Assembly: GCF_040126305.1 (NCBI RefSeq)
Contig: NZ_CP149511.1
Coordinates: 372,001 to 436,000, forward strand
Source: Pararhizobium sp. A13
Lineage (GTDB): Bacteria > Pseudomonadota > Alphaproteobacteria > Rhizobiales > Rhizobiaceae
Length of the DNA: 64,000 nucleotides
Reading direction: 5' to 3'
Position 1 is the stretch's first letter, and each line of letters begins with the position of its first letter. The notes beneath the pieces are model-generated. The model was given only the letters and a program-made list of their open reading frames with translations. It was not told where the DNA came from and did no database searches. Shown here one piece after another: positions 53,340 through 63,063 of the stretch. The position numbers and the translations under genes are program-made.

Positions 53340-55172
53340 TCATATTGCTTCCTTCGTTACACGGTCCGAGTGTGCGTTTTTCGTGCGGACATATTCCCGC
53401 CAACCGCCCAATGCGGTGACCTCCACAGCATCCGCAACAGCATGGGCTTCGCAAAGGAAGCCAGATATGCTGCGGCCGTCGTCGAGGATCACTTTTCCAA
53501 TGCCGAGCGGTCCTGGAATCTTCTGGACGAAGTTACCGAAGGCTGCGGGCGGTAGCGCCCAGACTTCGACCTCAAGGCCGTTTCCGGCGAAGCCGGGTTC
53601 CCGGATGAGGCCGGGTTTTGGCGGGGTCGTGTTCGGCAGCACAAAAAGGCGGTAGTCTCCGGCTGTCCGGCAGGTTTTCAGGCGATATCCGCCTGGTCCG
53701 GTCAGTTCATGATTGAGCGGCATGCCAGTCAGGTGCGCGCCCACAACGACGATCGGCACAAAGCCATCGTCAAGCGGTGCGACGCGGCTTGCACCGGGAA
53801 TGTCGGCCGTTCGGTCGGCGCCCATGCCGCATCCCGAAGACCGATGCAGGGCATCTGCAAGCGGCGCGAGCGCGTCGTCGGTGAAGGCGCGGCCTATTAG
53901 CGTCACGCCGCCGGGCAGGCCCTTGGCTCCGAAGCCGGCGGGTATGGCGATCGCCGCGCAATCGAGCAGGTTGACGAAATTCGTGTAGCGCCCGAGCCGT
54001 CCATTGAGCACGATCGGATCGGCCAGCATGTCAGCAACCGTGTAGGTCGTCGGCGCGGTCGGCAGGAGCAGGATATCGGCCTTTTTCCACTCCGCTTCCG
54101 TCTTGCGACGCAATTCTTCAAGTTTGTAGCGGCCATTGAACGCGTCGACCGCTGACTTGTCCTTCGCGCCTTCGATGATCATTCGAACCGAGGGGTCGAA
54201 ATCATCGGCATTGCTCGCCAGGAAATCCTCGACGGCTGCCAATCTTTCTGCGACCCACGGCCCGTCGTAAAGTAGGGCCGCCACTTCGCGAAAGGGCGCA
54301 TAATCGAAGGGAACGATCGTTGCACCCAGAGCTTGCGCCCCCTCAACGGCCTGATCGTAGATCCGCTTGACGTCGGCATCGCCGAAGAATTCCCGCTCTG
54401 CGCCGTCCAGCACACCGATCCGAAGGCCGGATTCCGGCAGCGACGTCCACGTGGCCTCACGCGAGAAGGGATCGGTAGCGTCGAAGCCCTCCGCGACCTT
54501 GCGGATCGCAACGCCGTCGCCCACTGTTGCGGCGAAGATCGTGATGCAGTCCACGCTCCTGCAGGCCGGGACAACACCGGTATTGGAGAGCAAGCCAGGC
54601 GTTGGCTTGATGCCGACGAGATTGTTGAAGGCGGCCGGAACCCGGCCGGAACCGGCAGTATCCGTGCCGAGCGCAAAGGTGGCAAGACCAGATGCGACTG
54701 CGACAGCCGACCCGGAGCTTGACCCGCCCGAGATATAATCGGCATCGAAGACTGATCGAGGTGCTCCGTGGGGCGATCGCGTGCCATTGAGGCCGGTTGC
54801 AAACTGGTCGAGGTTCGTTTTGCCGATAACAATCGCGCCGGCGGCTTTGAGCCGGCTAACGACCATTGAGTCCTCCGTCGGGTCGTAGGCATACGCCGGG
54901 CAGGCGGCAGTGGTTGGCAGGCCGGCGGCATCGATATTGTCCTTCACCGCGAAGGGAATACCCCACAGTGGCAGGCTGTTTGGCCCGGGCGCACGCGCCA
55001 TCAGGTCGCGAGCGGCGGCGCGCAGATCCTGGTCCGGCGTGGCGGTGATGAAGATCGCCGGGTCCTTGGATGCGGCGCGGCGGGCAATGACCTCGTCGAC
55101 GAGGGCGAGCGGCGTCAGCCCGGATTGATAGGCGGCACGAAGGCTCGAGAGATCAAGAATTGTCGGCAGCAT
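53340..55172 (-). CDS. atzF: Allophanate hydrolase
   Basis: The 610-residue protein has the amidase-signature domain with Lys77 (GIPFAVKDNI), cis-Ser151 (SGGSSSGSA) and Ser175 (GTDTAGSGRVPA), and the extra C-terminal domain (about 470-610) that separates allophanate hydrolases from plain amidases. It splits allophanate into ammonia and CO2. The ATG at 55172 lies just past the carboxylase stop; an in-frame start at 55250 lies inside the carboxylase gene. It is the last gene of the guanidine operon and completes nitrogen release. Confidence 0.93.
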   Translation of the reverse strand: MLPTILDLSSLRAAYQSGLTPLALVDEVIARRAASKDPAIFITATPDQDLRAAARDLMARAPGPNSLPLWGIPFAVKDNIDAAGLPTTAACPAYAYDPTEDSMVVSRLKAAGAIVIGKTNLDQFATGLNGTRSPHGAPRSVFDADYISGGSSSGSAVAVASGLATFALGTDTAGSGRVPAAFNNLVGIKPTPGLLSNTGVVPACRSVDCITIFAATVGDGVAIRKVAEGFDATDPFSREATWTSLPESGLRIGVLDGAEREFFGDADVKRIYDQAVEGAQALGATIVPFDYAPFREVAALLYDGPWVAERLAAVEDFLASNADDFDPSVRMIIEGAKDKSAVDAFNGRYKLEELRRKTEAEWKKADILLLPTAPTTYTVADMLADPIVLNGRLGRYTNFVNLLDCAAIAIPAGFGAKGLPGGVTLIGRAFTDDALAPLADALHRSSGCGMGADRTADIPGASRVAPLDDGFVPIVVVGAHLTGMPLNHELTGPGGYRLKTCRTAGDYRLFVLPNTTPPKPGLIREPGFAGNGLEVEVWALPPAAFGNFVQKIPGPLGIGKVILDDGRSISGFLCEAHAVADAVEVTALGGWREYVRTKNAHSDRVTKEAI

Positions 55173-55173
55173 G

Positions 55174-58100
55174 TCAGCAGTTCTCCAGAACGACGATGAT
55201 ATCGCCGGCTTTGACGTTTCTTCCTGGCCCGGCGCGCAGATCGCGGACACGTCCTGGGGCGTGGGCGGTGATGTTGATTTCCATTTTCATGGATTCGATG
55301 ATGGCGACCGTATCGCCGGCGGCGACTGACGCACCCGGTTCGACCAGCAGCTTCCAGATGTTGCCCGGAACGCTGCTGGCGAGGCCGAAACAGTCGGCTG
55401 GAATATCACCGTCGAGCATTTCGCCCGTGCCTTCGTCGCTGACGAAGCTGTCGAGACCTGCGTCCTTCCAGCTTTGCCGTTCAGTCTCGAAAGCAGCCTG
55501 CTGCGTCGCCTTGAAGCGGGCGATCGATCCCGCGTTCGCCTGCAGCTCCTCTTCATAGGCAGCATAGGAGAATTCCGTCTCCTCGATCTTGACCGGATAG
55601 CCTCCATGCGGAAAAGCCGCACGTGCTTCCGTGAGTTCCTGATGGCTGACTGGAAAGAAACGGATCTGATCGAAGAAGTTGAGCAGCCATGGCTTGCCTT
55701 TGGCGAATGCGGGCGTTTGTCGCCAGGTATTCCAGACCTGTATGGTGCGGCCGAACAACTGGTAGCCGCCGGGGCCCTCCATGCCATAGATGCACATATA
55801 GGCGCCGCCGATACCGACGGCATTTTCCGGCGTCCAGGTACGGGCTGGATTGTACTTGGTGGTGACGAGGCGATGGCGCGGATCGACAGGCGTTGCAACC
55901 GGTGCGCCAAGATAAACATCCCCGAGGCCCAGTACGAGATAGCTCGCGTCGAAGACGATATCCTTGACGGCCTGCTCGTCGGGAAGGCCGTTGATCCGCC
56001 GGATGAACTCGATGTTTGACGGGCACCACGGGGCGTTCGGGCGGACCAGCTCCTGATACTTGCGCATGGCAAGCTCTGCGTCGGGATCGCTCCACGACAG
56101 CGGCAGGTGGATGATGCGGCTTGGTACCGTCACCTCATGGGCGGATGGAAGCATCATCTCGATATCTGCCAGCAATCCAAGCAGACGCCTCCGTGACAGT
56201 GTCGTTCCGTCATAGTGAATCTGCAGCGAACGGATGCCGGGTGTCAGGTCGATCAGGCCGGGAAGGCGGGCTTCAATGACGGCGTTCATCAGGAGATGCA
56301 CACGCAGGCGCAGAGCGATATCGAGCGCCATCGGTCCATATTCGACAAGCAGATTGTCGTCGCCCTGACGGCGGTAGACGACCGAGACTGGACCGTCATC
56401 GCGTGTTCCGACAATTGCTGAACCGGCATCCGCGTCCGACCGATGGACAGCGGGACTGGCGACAGGATCGTCCGGGCGGGCGAGGGGGTGAAAGCGGATA
56501 TGGTCACCGGGCTTGAACTGGCCCATCTTCCACTGTTCGTCGCGGGCAATCACCGCCGGGCAGACGAAACCGCCAAGGCTCGGCCCATCTGGGCCGAGGA
56601 TGATCGGCATGTCGCCGGTGAAATCGATCGCACCGACCGCATAGGCATTGTCGTGCAGGTTGGAGGGGTGAAGCCCCGCCTCGCCACCGTCAGGCCGCGC
56701 CCATTTCGGTGCAGGGCCGATAAGGCGGACGCCGGTTCGGGCACTGTTGAAGTGTACCTCGTAGGGGACGGAAAAGAGCGCATGGATATCGCTCGGCTGA
56801 AAGAAATCGGGAGCACCGTGCGGTCCGTAGACGACGCCGACCTGCCAATCACGGGTCAGTTCGGCGGGCTCGCCGGCGGGCTCCACCGGTTTGTCGGGAG
56901 CGTGTCGCGCGAGGTGCAGCACATGGCCGGTTTTCAGCGTGCCGGTGGCGTTTCCGCCGAACTGGCCGAGGCCGAAGGTGGCACGCGAGCCGAGGACGAC
57001 AGGCGCCGCAAAGCCGCCAGAAACTGCGAGATAGGCGCGCTGGCCGGGTCCCTCGATGGAGCCGATCGAGAGCACCTGCCCTGCCCGGATCGTCAAGGCC
57101 GTATCATGCGGCACCCTCACTCCATCGCAGGTCATCGCCATAGGCGCTCCTGCAAGCGCAATCACCGCATCCCTGTAAAGACGCAGCGTCGGACCGGAGA
57201 CGGTCAGTTCCAGTGCGGCAGTCGTGTCAGCGTTGCCTGCGAGACGGTTCGCATGACGGAAGGAGCGTTCATCCATCGGTCCGCTCGGCGGCACGCCCAC
57301 ATGCCAAAGACCGAGGCGACCCGGCAGTTCCTGGATGCTGGATTGAGCACCGGGCGACAGGACCTCAATGATGTCCGGGACGAAATCAAAATCGCGCAGC
57401 GCGGTCGTCGCCACCTTGCCGCTTGCGAGCAGCTCCGAAGCGGCGATTTCCCGCAGATAATCCAGATTTGTCTCGATGCCTGCGATCGAGGTTCGCGAAA
57501 GCGCCGCCTGCAGTTTCGCAATTGCCGCTGGCCGGTCTTCTGCCGCGACGATCAGCTTTGCCAGCATCGGATCGTAGAACGGCGTCACCTCAGTCCCGGT
57601 TTCGATCCAGCCGTCGATGCGGGCGCTTTCGGGAAACACAACTTCCGTCAACAGGCCGGCGCTGGGGCGGAAATCCGCATGCGGCATCTCGGCGTAAAGC
57701 CGGACTTCGATCGCGGCGCCATTGGGCACCAGCGAACTGCTGCTAGCGAGCACATTCTCGCCTGCCGCCTGCCGTATCATCCATTCGACAAGGTCGATGC
57801 CAAAGACGGCTTCGGTGACGGGATGCTCGACCTGAAGCCGGGTATTGACCTCGAGGAAGTAGAATTCCTCGCGTGCCGGATCGTAGATGAACTCGACGGT
57901 GCCTGCCGACGCGTAGGATACCGAAGCCCCCAGATCGACGGCAGCCTTGTGAAGCTGAACCCGCGTGGCAGCCGAAAGGCCGGGAGCGGGGGTTTCCTCT
58001 ACCACCTTCTGGTTTCTTCGCTGCAGCGAGCAATCCCGTTCACCCAACGCCACGACATTGCCCTTGCCATCGCCGAAGATCTGCACCTCGACATGGCGGG

Positions 58101-58713
58101 CGTCGGCAACGAAGCGCTCGATATAGACACGCGCATCGCCGAAGCTGGCGCGCGCCGTGCGCTGCACACTATCGAAAGAGGCTTTCAACGCCGCCGCATC
58201 GGCGCAGAGCTGCATGCCGATGCCGCCGCCTCCGGCGGTACTTTTCAGCATCACCGGATAGCCGATCGCCTCGGCGGCCGCGAGGGCTACGTCGGCGTCG
58301 GAAAGCAGGTCCGTGCCGGGCAGCAGCGGCACGCCGCTCGCCTTTGCCAGTTCCCGGGCCGTGTGCTTCAGCCCGAACGAGGAAAGATGTTCCGCGCGCG
58401 GACCGATAAAGGCGATGCCTTCGGCAGCGAGCCGCTCGGCAAAGCCGATATTCTCGGACAGGAACCCGTAGCCCGGATGCACGGCTTCCGCGCCTGTGGC
58501 CTTGCAGGCGGCGACGACTGCGTCCACGTTCAGATAACTGTCGCTCGCGGGTGCGGGGCCAAGGCGAACGGCTTCATCGGCAAGAAGTACCGGCATGGCG
58601 AAACGGTCGGCGTCGGAATAAACGGCAACCGACGCAATGCCCATTTTTTTCAATGTCCGGATGACCCGGACGGCGATTTCGCCGCGATTGGCGATGAGGA
58701 TTTTCTTGAACAT
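55174..58713 (-). CDS. Guanidine/urea carboxylase (biotin-dependent)
   Basis: The 1179-residue protein has a biotin carboxylase domain (1-450, KSTAGGGGIGMQ and FLEVNTRLQVEHPVTE), a KipI/KipA-like carboxyltransferase domain (about 460-1090), and a biotin-carrier domain at the end with ESMKMEI (Lys1143 as the biotin site). This is the urea amidolyase carboxylase type without the fused amidase. Urea and guanidine carboxylases share this architecture; the guanidine riboswitch and the DUF1989 pair argue strongly for guanidine as the true substrate. The product is carboxyguanidine. The ATG at 58713 is three bases after the DUF1989 gene. Confidence 0.95.
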   Translation of the reverse strand: MFKKILIANRGEIAVRVIRTLKKMGIASVAVYSDADRFAMPVLLADEAVRLGPAPASDSYLNVDAVVAACKATGAEAVHPGYGFLSENIGFAERLAAEGIAFIGPRAEHLSSFGLKHTARELAKASGVPLLPGTDLLSDADVALAAAEAIGYPVMLKSTAGGGGIGMQLCADAAALKASFDSVQRTARASFGDARVYIERFVADARHVEVQIFGDGKGNVVALGERDCSLQRRNQKVVEETPAPGLSAATRVQLHKAAVDLGASVSYASAGTVEFIYDPAREEFYFLEVNTRLQVEHPVTEAVFGIDLVEWMIRQAAGENVLASSSSLVPNGAAIEVRLYAEMPHADFRPSAGLLTEVVFPESARIDGWIETGTEVTPFYDPMLAKLIVAAEDRPAAIAKLQAALSRTSIAGIETNLDYLREIAASELLASGKVATTALRDFDFVPDIIEVLSPGAQSSIQELPGRLGLWHVGVPPSGPMDERSFRHANRLAGNADTTAALELTVSGPTLRLYRDAVIALAGAPMAMTCDGVRVPHDTALTIRAGQVLSIGSIEGPGQRAYLAVSGGFAAPVVLGSRATFGLGQFGGNATGTLKTGHVLHLARHAPDKPVEPAGEPAELTRDWQVGVVYGPHGAPDFFQPSDIHALFSVPYEVHFNSARTGVRLIGPAPKWARPDGGEAGLHPSNLHDNAYAVGAIDFTGDMPIILGPDGPSLGGFVCPAVIARDEQWKMGQFKPGDHIRFHPLARPDDPVASPAVHRSDADAGSAIVGTRDDGPVSVVYRRQGDDNLLVEYGPMALDIALRLRVHLLMNAVIEARLPGLIDLTPGIRSLQIHYDGTTLSRRRLLGLLADIEMMLPSAHEVTVPSRIIHLPLSWSDPDAELAMRKYQELVRPNAPWCPSNIEFIRRINGLPDEQAVKDIVFDASYLVLGLGDVYLGAPVATPVDPRHRLVTTKYNPARTWTPENAVGIGGAYMCIYGMEGPGGYQLFGRTIQVWNTWRQTPAFAKGKPWLLNFFDQIRFFPVSHQELTEARAAFPHGGYPVKIEETEFSYAAYEEELQANAGSIARFKATQQAAFETERQSWKDAGLDSFVSDEGTGEMLDGDIPADCFGLASSVPGNIWKLLVEPGASVAAGDTVAIIESMKMEINITAHAPGRVRDLRAGPGRNVKAGDIIVVLENC

Positions 58714-58716
58714 GCG

Positions 58717-59379
58717 TCAGACCTCGGTGTCCGCGGTCGCATCCCATATGAGGACCCGGATCGGCGTCGGATCGAAGCCGTTGCAGGGATTGTTGACCTG
58801 CGGGCAATTGGAGATCACGCACAGCACGTCCATCTCGGCCACCAGTTCGACATAATCGCCGGGCGAGGACATGCCGTCGACGATCGTCATCTCGCCGTTC
58901 GGCTTGATCGGGACGTTCATGAAGAAATTGATGTTCGGCACGATGTCGCGCTTGCTCATGCCGTGCTTCGTCACTTCCAGGACGAAATTGTCGCGGCACG
59001 CATGGAGATACCTGGTACCGTGGCCGAAGCGAACGGTGTTGCTTTCGCACGAGCAGGCTCCGGCGGATGTATCGTGACGGCCACAGCTGTCGGCCGTCAT
59101 CGTCAGCATGACGTTGTCTTCGTTCGACATGATCCGAGTGCCGGTGCCGACATAGGCCGTGCCCTGTTCGCGCAGCGTATCCTGGTTGGAATAGCGCTCG
59201 GAAAAATTATCGGCGCGGTAAAAGAGCGTATCGATCGCTTGTTGGCCGTAGCTGTCCTCGATCCGGATTGTCTGCCCCTTGCGCACGATACCTGACCACG
59301 GAGCTTCCGCCGGGATGAAATGATCTCCAACGGCGTTTTCGAGCGAGCGGTCTGCGGAGGTCTGAATGAAATCGGTCAT
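58717..59379 (-). CDS. DUF1989 protein of the carboxyguanidine deiminase pair (UAAP2-like)
   Basis: The 220-residue protein has the DUF1989 fold: IEDSYGQQAIDTLFYRADNF, CGRHDTSAGACSCESNTVRF and NFFMNVPIKPNGEMTI. It is one of the two urea carboxylase-associated proteins, which in characterised guanidine operons form the carboxyguanidine deiminase that converts carboxyguanidine to allophanate and ammonia. Conserved His and Cys residues in the central motif probably form the metal or catalytic site. UAAP2 is assigned by gene order. It lies 3 bases upstream of the carboxylase gene and 13 bases downstream of its partner. Confidence 0.9.
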   Translation of the reverse strand: MTDFIQTSADRSLENAVGDHFIPAEAPWSGIVRKGQTIRIEDSYGQQAIDTLFYRADNFSERYSNQDTLREQGTAYVGTGTRIMSNEDNVMLTMTADSCGRHDTSAGACSCESNTVRFGHGTRYLHACRDNFVLEVTKHGMSKRDIVPNINFFMNVPIKPNGEMTIVDGMSSPGDYVELVAEMDVLCVISNCPQVNNPCNGFDPTPIRVLIWDATADTEV

Positions 59380-59392
59380 TGTTCGGTCCTCC

Positions 59393-60211
59393 TCAGGCGA
59401 GCATCATGGCGTTGTTCTCGAAGCCGCGAATGGCTTCGGCCGTGGCAGTGCGGGGCAGGTCGTCCGCCGCGGGTGCAGCACACAGGAAACGTGTCACGCT
59501 GATCGGTGCCGGCGCATAGCTAGGGGCGGGATCAAGCGGATGCGGGCAGTTGGAGAGGCCGACCAGTAGATCCATCTCGGCACGCAATTCGGCGTAATCG
59601 CCGCTGTTGGATCGCTTTCCACGCCAACCGAAAGCCCCCGTGTCGTCGATGCCGACGGGCGCAAACAGATTGAGGACCGCCGGAATATCGCGACGATCAA
59701 GGCCGAGCTTGCCTGCAACGAGTACGAAATTGTCCCGGGTGTTTCGGGTCTTGACGCCGGGATATTTCGCGGCGTTCGAGGCGGCCGTCGATCCCCCCAT
59801 CAGGCAATCGTGAGCGCCGGAACTATCCTCAATCATTGAAAACATGACGCGGCCCATATCCGAGAAGATCACGCGGCCCTTGCCGAGCGCCGTCGTCCAT
59901 TGGACCTTTGCGGTATCCACCAGGTTGAGCCTCTCACTGGTGTCCGACGCGTTCCAGGCGATCAGGGCGACGGTCGATCCGCCGTCCTGCTGGTCGATGC
60001 GCAGCGCCTCGCCGCGCTTCAGGAGCGTCGACCAGTACCAGCCGCCGGGAATGGTTTCCTGGTGGATGACGGTTGTTGCTTCGATTGCCGATGCAGGCAG
60101 GATGCTGGGCGCCGGAAACGCCTTCGGCGCAAACTCCAGCCCCTTCTTCTGATGCTCTTCGTAACGCTGCCGGTTGGCGGCGATTTCTTCCTGGGAACGT
60201 CTGACGTGCAT
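59393..60211 (-). CDS. DUF1989 protein of the carboxyguanidine deiminase pair (UAAP1-like)
   Basis: The 272-residue protein has an extra N-terminal segment (RRSQEEIAANRQRYEEHQKK) followed by the DUF1989 domain, with RIDQQDGGSTVALIAWNASD, GRVIFSDMGRVMFSMIEDSS and LNLFAPVGIDDTGAF. The central Cys-rich CSCES motif of the partner is replaced by SSGAHDCLMGG and STAASNAAKY. It would be the second subunit of the deiminase. The numbering as UAAP1 follows gene order. Confidence 0.88.
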   Translation of the reverse strand: MHVRRSQEEIAANRQRYEEHQKKGLEFAPKAFPAPSILPASAIEATTVIHQETIPGGWYWSTLLKRGEALRIDQQDGGSTVALIAWNASDTSERLNLVDTAKVQWTTALGKGRVIFSDMGRVMFSMIEDSSGAHDCLMGGSTAASNAAKYPGVKTRNTRDNFVLVAGKLGLDRRDIPAVLNLFAPVGIDDTGAFGWRGKRSNSGDYAELRAEMDLLVGLSNCPHPLDPAPSYAPAPISVTRFLCAAPAADDLPRTATAEAIRGFENNAMMLA

Positions 60212-60213
60212 GG

Positions 60214-61041
60214 CTATTTTTCCTCTGACGGACTGAAAGCCGGGTCGTCCCGACGAGGGCCCAGAGAAATGACCGGGCCGTCCCGGTCAGGGCTGAAGAT
60301 CGACCGTTCGCCCGCAAGCCGCGGCGGCCAGATTGCAATATCCCTGGTGATGGTCGCGCCGTAGCGCTCCTTCTCCTCGGGACGGTTGCGCGGGCGCTCG
60401 AACGCGACGACCCGGGTGGCAAGCGTAAATGCCTCGCGCATGTCGTGCGTGACCATGACGACGGTCATCTGCGTTTCGTGCCAGAGCCGTTTCATCAAGG
60501 TGTGGATTTCTGCTCGGATACCAGGATCGAGCGCGCCGAACGGCTCGTCGAGAAGCAAGACCTTCGGCTTCATGATCAGCGCCTGCGCCAGCGCCAACCT
60601 TTGCTGCATGCCGCCGGAAAGCTGTGCCGGATATTTACCCTCCGCGCCCGAAAGGCCGACTTCGGCAATCATCTGGCGGGCTTCTTCGATGGCGCTGCGC
60701 CGTGCCGCACCAAAGAGCTTTGCGGTGTGGCGGGAGCCCGAAAACTCCATGCCGAGCAGCACATTGCCGAGTACGGTCAGATGCGGGAAGACCGAATAGC
60801 GCTGGAAGACGACGCCACGATCCGGTCCCGGTTCGGGCGGCAGCGGTTTGCCGTCGATAAGGATCGTGCCTCTCGTTGCGCGCTCCTGGCCAAGCAGCAT
60901 GCGCAGGAAAGTCGACTTGCCGCAGCCAGATGGTCCGACGAGCGCAACGAACGCACGGGAGGTGACCGTCAGCGACACATTCTCCAGCACGACCTGGTCG
61001 CCATATTCCTTCCAGACACTCTCGATGACAAGTTCGCTCAT
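60214..61041 (-). CDS. Guanidine-type ABC transporter ATP-binding protein (NitT/TauT family)
   Basis: The 275-residue ATPase has Walker A (GPSGCGKST), signature LSGGMQQRLALAQALIMKP, Walker B (LLLDEPFGALDP) and His switch (MVTHDMREAF) of the TauB/SsuB branch. Its start overlaps the permease end by four bases (61038-61041), so the two are co-translated. With the TauA-like binding protein and permease it imports the operon's substrate, expected to be guanidine. The frame upstream of 61041 is not part of the protein. Confidence 0.92.
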   Translation of the reverse strand: MSELVIESVWKEYGDQVVLENVSLTVTSRAFVALVGPSGCGKSTFLRMLLGQERATRGTILIDGKPLPPEPGPDRGVVFQRYSVFPHLTVLGNVLLGMEFSGSRHTAKLFGAARRSAIEEARQMIAEVGLSGAEGKYPAQLSGGMQQRLALAQALIMKPKVLLLDEPFGALDPGIRAEIHTLMKRLWHETQMTVVMVTHDMREAFTLATRVVAFERPRNRPEEKERYGATITRDIAIWPPRLAGERSIFSPDRDGPVISLGPRRDDPAFSPSEEK

Positions 61042-61862
61042 GCCTGCTTCTCCAGTTCGGACCAGGGGAAGACGGCGATGCGAATGCGGTCGAGGATGAT
61101 GTTGGTCACGACGGCGAGCAGCGTGATCCAGACGACATATGGAAAGATCACGTCCATCGACAGGTAACGGCGGACGAGAAAGATGCGGTAGCCGAGCCCG
61201 GAGTCCGACGAGATCGCTTCTGCGGCGATGAGGAACAGCCAGGCCGGGCCTAGTTGCAATCTGAGGCAGGTGATGAGCCGCGGCAGGATCTGCGGCAGCA
61301 CGACGCGGAGCGCAATTTGCCACGACGAACCGCCGAGTGTTTCGGCCTTGACGATTTGTTCGCGCGGCAGTTCCAGCGCCTTGAGGGCAAGGTCGCGGAT
61401 CATGGCCGGCGCAACGCCGATGACGATCAGCGCGATCTTCGAGGTCTCTCCAAGGCCCATCACGATGAAAAGTATCGGCAACAGCGCAAGCGGCGGTACC
61501 ATCGAAATGACTGCAACGAAGGGTGCGAGCAGTGCCCGAAGATAGGGCAGCATGCCGATAGCCATGCCAATCAGCAGCGCCGTCACCGTCGAAATTCCGA
61601 GGCCGCTGAAGAGGCGTATCAGGCTCGCGGCCGTATCGGACCACAGTAGATATTCGCCGGTGCGCGCATCCGGCAGGAAAGCCAGCCGGTTGATGGCGTC
61701 GGCAATGCCGGCGAGGCCGGGCAGCAGTTTGTCGTTGGCATTCCCGGCTAGCCGCACGGCCGATCCCGCACTGTAGGCAGCAATCAGCAGCACGAAGGGC
61801 AAAAGCATCAGGGCGAACTGCGCGCCTCGGCTCGGCCTGGTGTTGATCCAGCGCATGAACAT
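61038..61862 (-). CDS. Guanidine-type ABC transporter permease (NitT/TauT family)
   Basis: The 274-residue protein has six transmembrane helices of the SsuC/TauC type (ISTVTALLIGMAIGMLPYLR, VISMVPPLALLPILFIVMGL) and a cytoplasmic loop with EQIVKAETLGGSSWQ for ATPase contact. It lies 62 bases after the binding-protein gene and overlaps the ATPase gene. It forms the inner-membrane channel of the importer. Confidence 0.92.
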   Translation of the reverse strand: MFMRWINTRPSRGAQFALMLLPFVLLIAAYSAGSAVRLAGNANDKLLPGLAGIADAINRLAFLPDARTGEYLLWSDTAASLIRLFSGLGISTVTALLIGMAIGMLPYLRALLAPFVAVISMVPPLALLPILFIVMGLGETSKIALIVIGVAPAMIRDLALKALELPREQIVKAETLGGSSWQIALRVVLPQILPRLITCLRLQLGPAWLFLIAAEAISSDSGLGYRIFLVRRYLSMDVIFPYVVWITLLAVVTNIILDRIRIAVFPWSELEKQA

Positions 61863-61924
61863 GGCTCCGCGGGCGAAAGGAAGGGAGTGGCACAGTCAAG
61901 CCGCGCCACCGGTCGTCGCAACGC

Positions 61925-62998
61925 TCAGAGCGTGCCTTCAGCCGCAGTCTTCATGTAGGTTTCGGTGAAACGCAGCTTGATGTTGGCGCTGTCGCCGAGA
62001 ACCTTTCCGTCGGGCATTTCAATACCAATAACGTCTGCCGAGGCAGCACCGCTACCGAGCAGGCCCTTCTCGAACAGGAAGGTCCGAACGAGGTCCATTG
62101 TTTTCGGCAGGCTTGGCGAAGAGGTGAATGCCACTGCGTCAGCGGGTTTGGCGAACAGCTTGGTGGCTGCCATCTGGGATTCGAAGCCTTTGAGGTCCGT
62201 ACCGGAGGCCGAGCCCATCGCTTCCCGCGCCGCCTTGCCTTCGGCGCTGTCTGCTGTCATCAGTGCTGCAGTTTCATACCAGATTCCTGCCAGCGCCTTG
62301 CCGAAATCCGGATTGTCCTTCAGCACGTCGGTGTTCGCCACCATCAGATCAATGATTTCGCCGGGGATCTGCGAGCTGTCGAAAACCTTCTTGGCCGTCG
62401 AATTTTTCAATATTGTTTCGACGAGGGGGTTCCAGGTGACCACCGCCGTGACATCCGCCGTCTCATAGGCGGCAACCATGTCGGCGTCGGATGTGTTGAC
62501 CACTTTTACATCCTGCTCGGACGATTTGATGCTTTCAAGCGCCCGTGCCAGCAAGTAGTGGGAGACGGAAAATTCAACGAGGTTGACGTTCTGCCCCTTC
62601 ACATCGGCTAGGCTTGCCTTGTCCTTGAGGATGACGGCGTCATTGCCGTTCGAAAAGTCGCCGACGATGACCGCGGTGGTATCGACGCCGCCGGCGGCCG
62701 GGATGGAGAGGCCGTCCATGTTGGTGAGCGTCACCGCGTCGAAGGCACCGGCCGTATACTGGTTCATCGACTCGACGTAGTCGTTGAACTGGGTGACTTC
62801 GATATTGATTCCGTATTTGTCCGCCCACTTCTTGACGATGCCATGATCTGCAGCATAGCCCCACGGCATCCAGCCGACGTAGATCGACCAGGCGACTTTG
62901 AAATCTGTCTTGGGCGCGGCCGTGGCAGCGCAGGCCATGCCAAATGCCAGCGATGCCGTGAGTGCTGTGATCGAAAGTAGTTTCGAAAAAGTCTGCAT
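61925..62998 (-). CDS. Guanidine-type ABC transporter substrate-binding protein (TauA-like)
   Basis: The 357-residue protein has a signal peptide (KLLSITALTASLAFGMACAA, cleavage near TAAP) and the NitT/TauT-type binding fold (VAWSIYVGWMPWGYAADHGI, VTQFNDYVESMNQYTAGAFD). The ATG at 62998 follows AAAAGGGGAATTTC and is the first coding sequence downstream of the guanidine-I riboswitch. Binding proteins of this kind are usual in operons with the two DUF1989 genes and the urea/guanidine carboxylase, and guanidinium is the probable ligand. The frame open upstream to 63253 is the leader RNA, not protein. Confidence 0.93.
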   Translation of the reverse strand: MQTFSKLLSITALTASLAFGMACAATAAPKTDFKVAWSIYVGWMPWGYAADHGIVKKWADKYGINIEVTQFNDYVESMNQYTAGAFDAVTLTNMDGLSIPAAGGVDTTAVIVGDFSNGNDAVILKDKASLADVKGQNVNLVEFSVSHYLLARALESIKSSEQDVKVVNTSDADMVAAYETADVTAVVTWNPLVETILKNSTAKKVFDSSQIPGEIIDLMVANTDVLKDNPDFGKALAGIWYETAALMTADSAEGKAAREAMGSASGTDLKGFESQMAATKLFAKPADAVAFTSSPSLPKTMDLVRTFLFEKGLLGSGAASADVIGIEMPDGKVLGDSANIKLRFTETYMKTAAEGTL

Positions 62999-63023
62999 TG
63001 AAATTCCCCTTTTGCGTTTCTTC

Positions 63024-63063
63024 AAAAAGGGATCGGCATGGACCATCGCGCCGCCAATCCCTT
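63024..63063 (-). terminator. Intrinsic terminator of the riboswitch expression platform
   Basis: On the minus strand AAGGGAT (63063-63057) pairs with ATCCCTT (63033-63027), with GGC/GCC continuing the stem past one mismatch, and a T-run follows (63028-63024). The 5' arm of the terminator directly abuts the 3' arm of aptamer stem P1 (63068-63063), so ligand-stabilised P1 and the terminator would compete; guanidine binding should allow read-through. Confidence 0.75.

Noticed and set aside
56443..59295. A very long open frame (about 950 codons) on the plus strand
   Set aside because: It lies opposite the guanidine carboxylase and DUF1989 genes, which have full family motifs. Long antisense frames are common in GC-rich codon-biased DNA, and this one has no recognisable domain.
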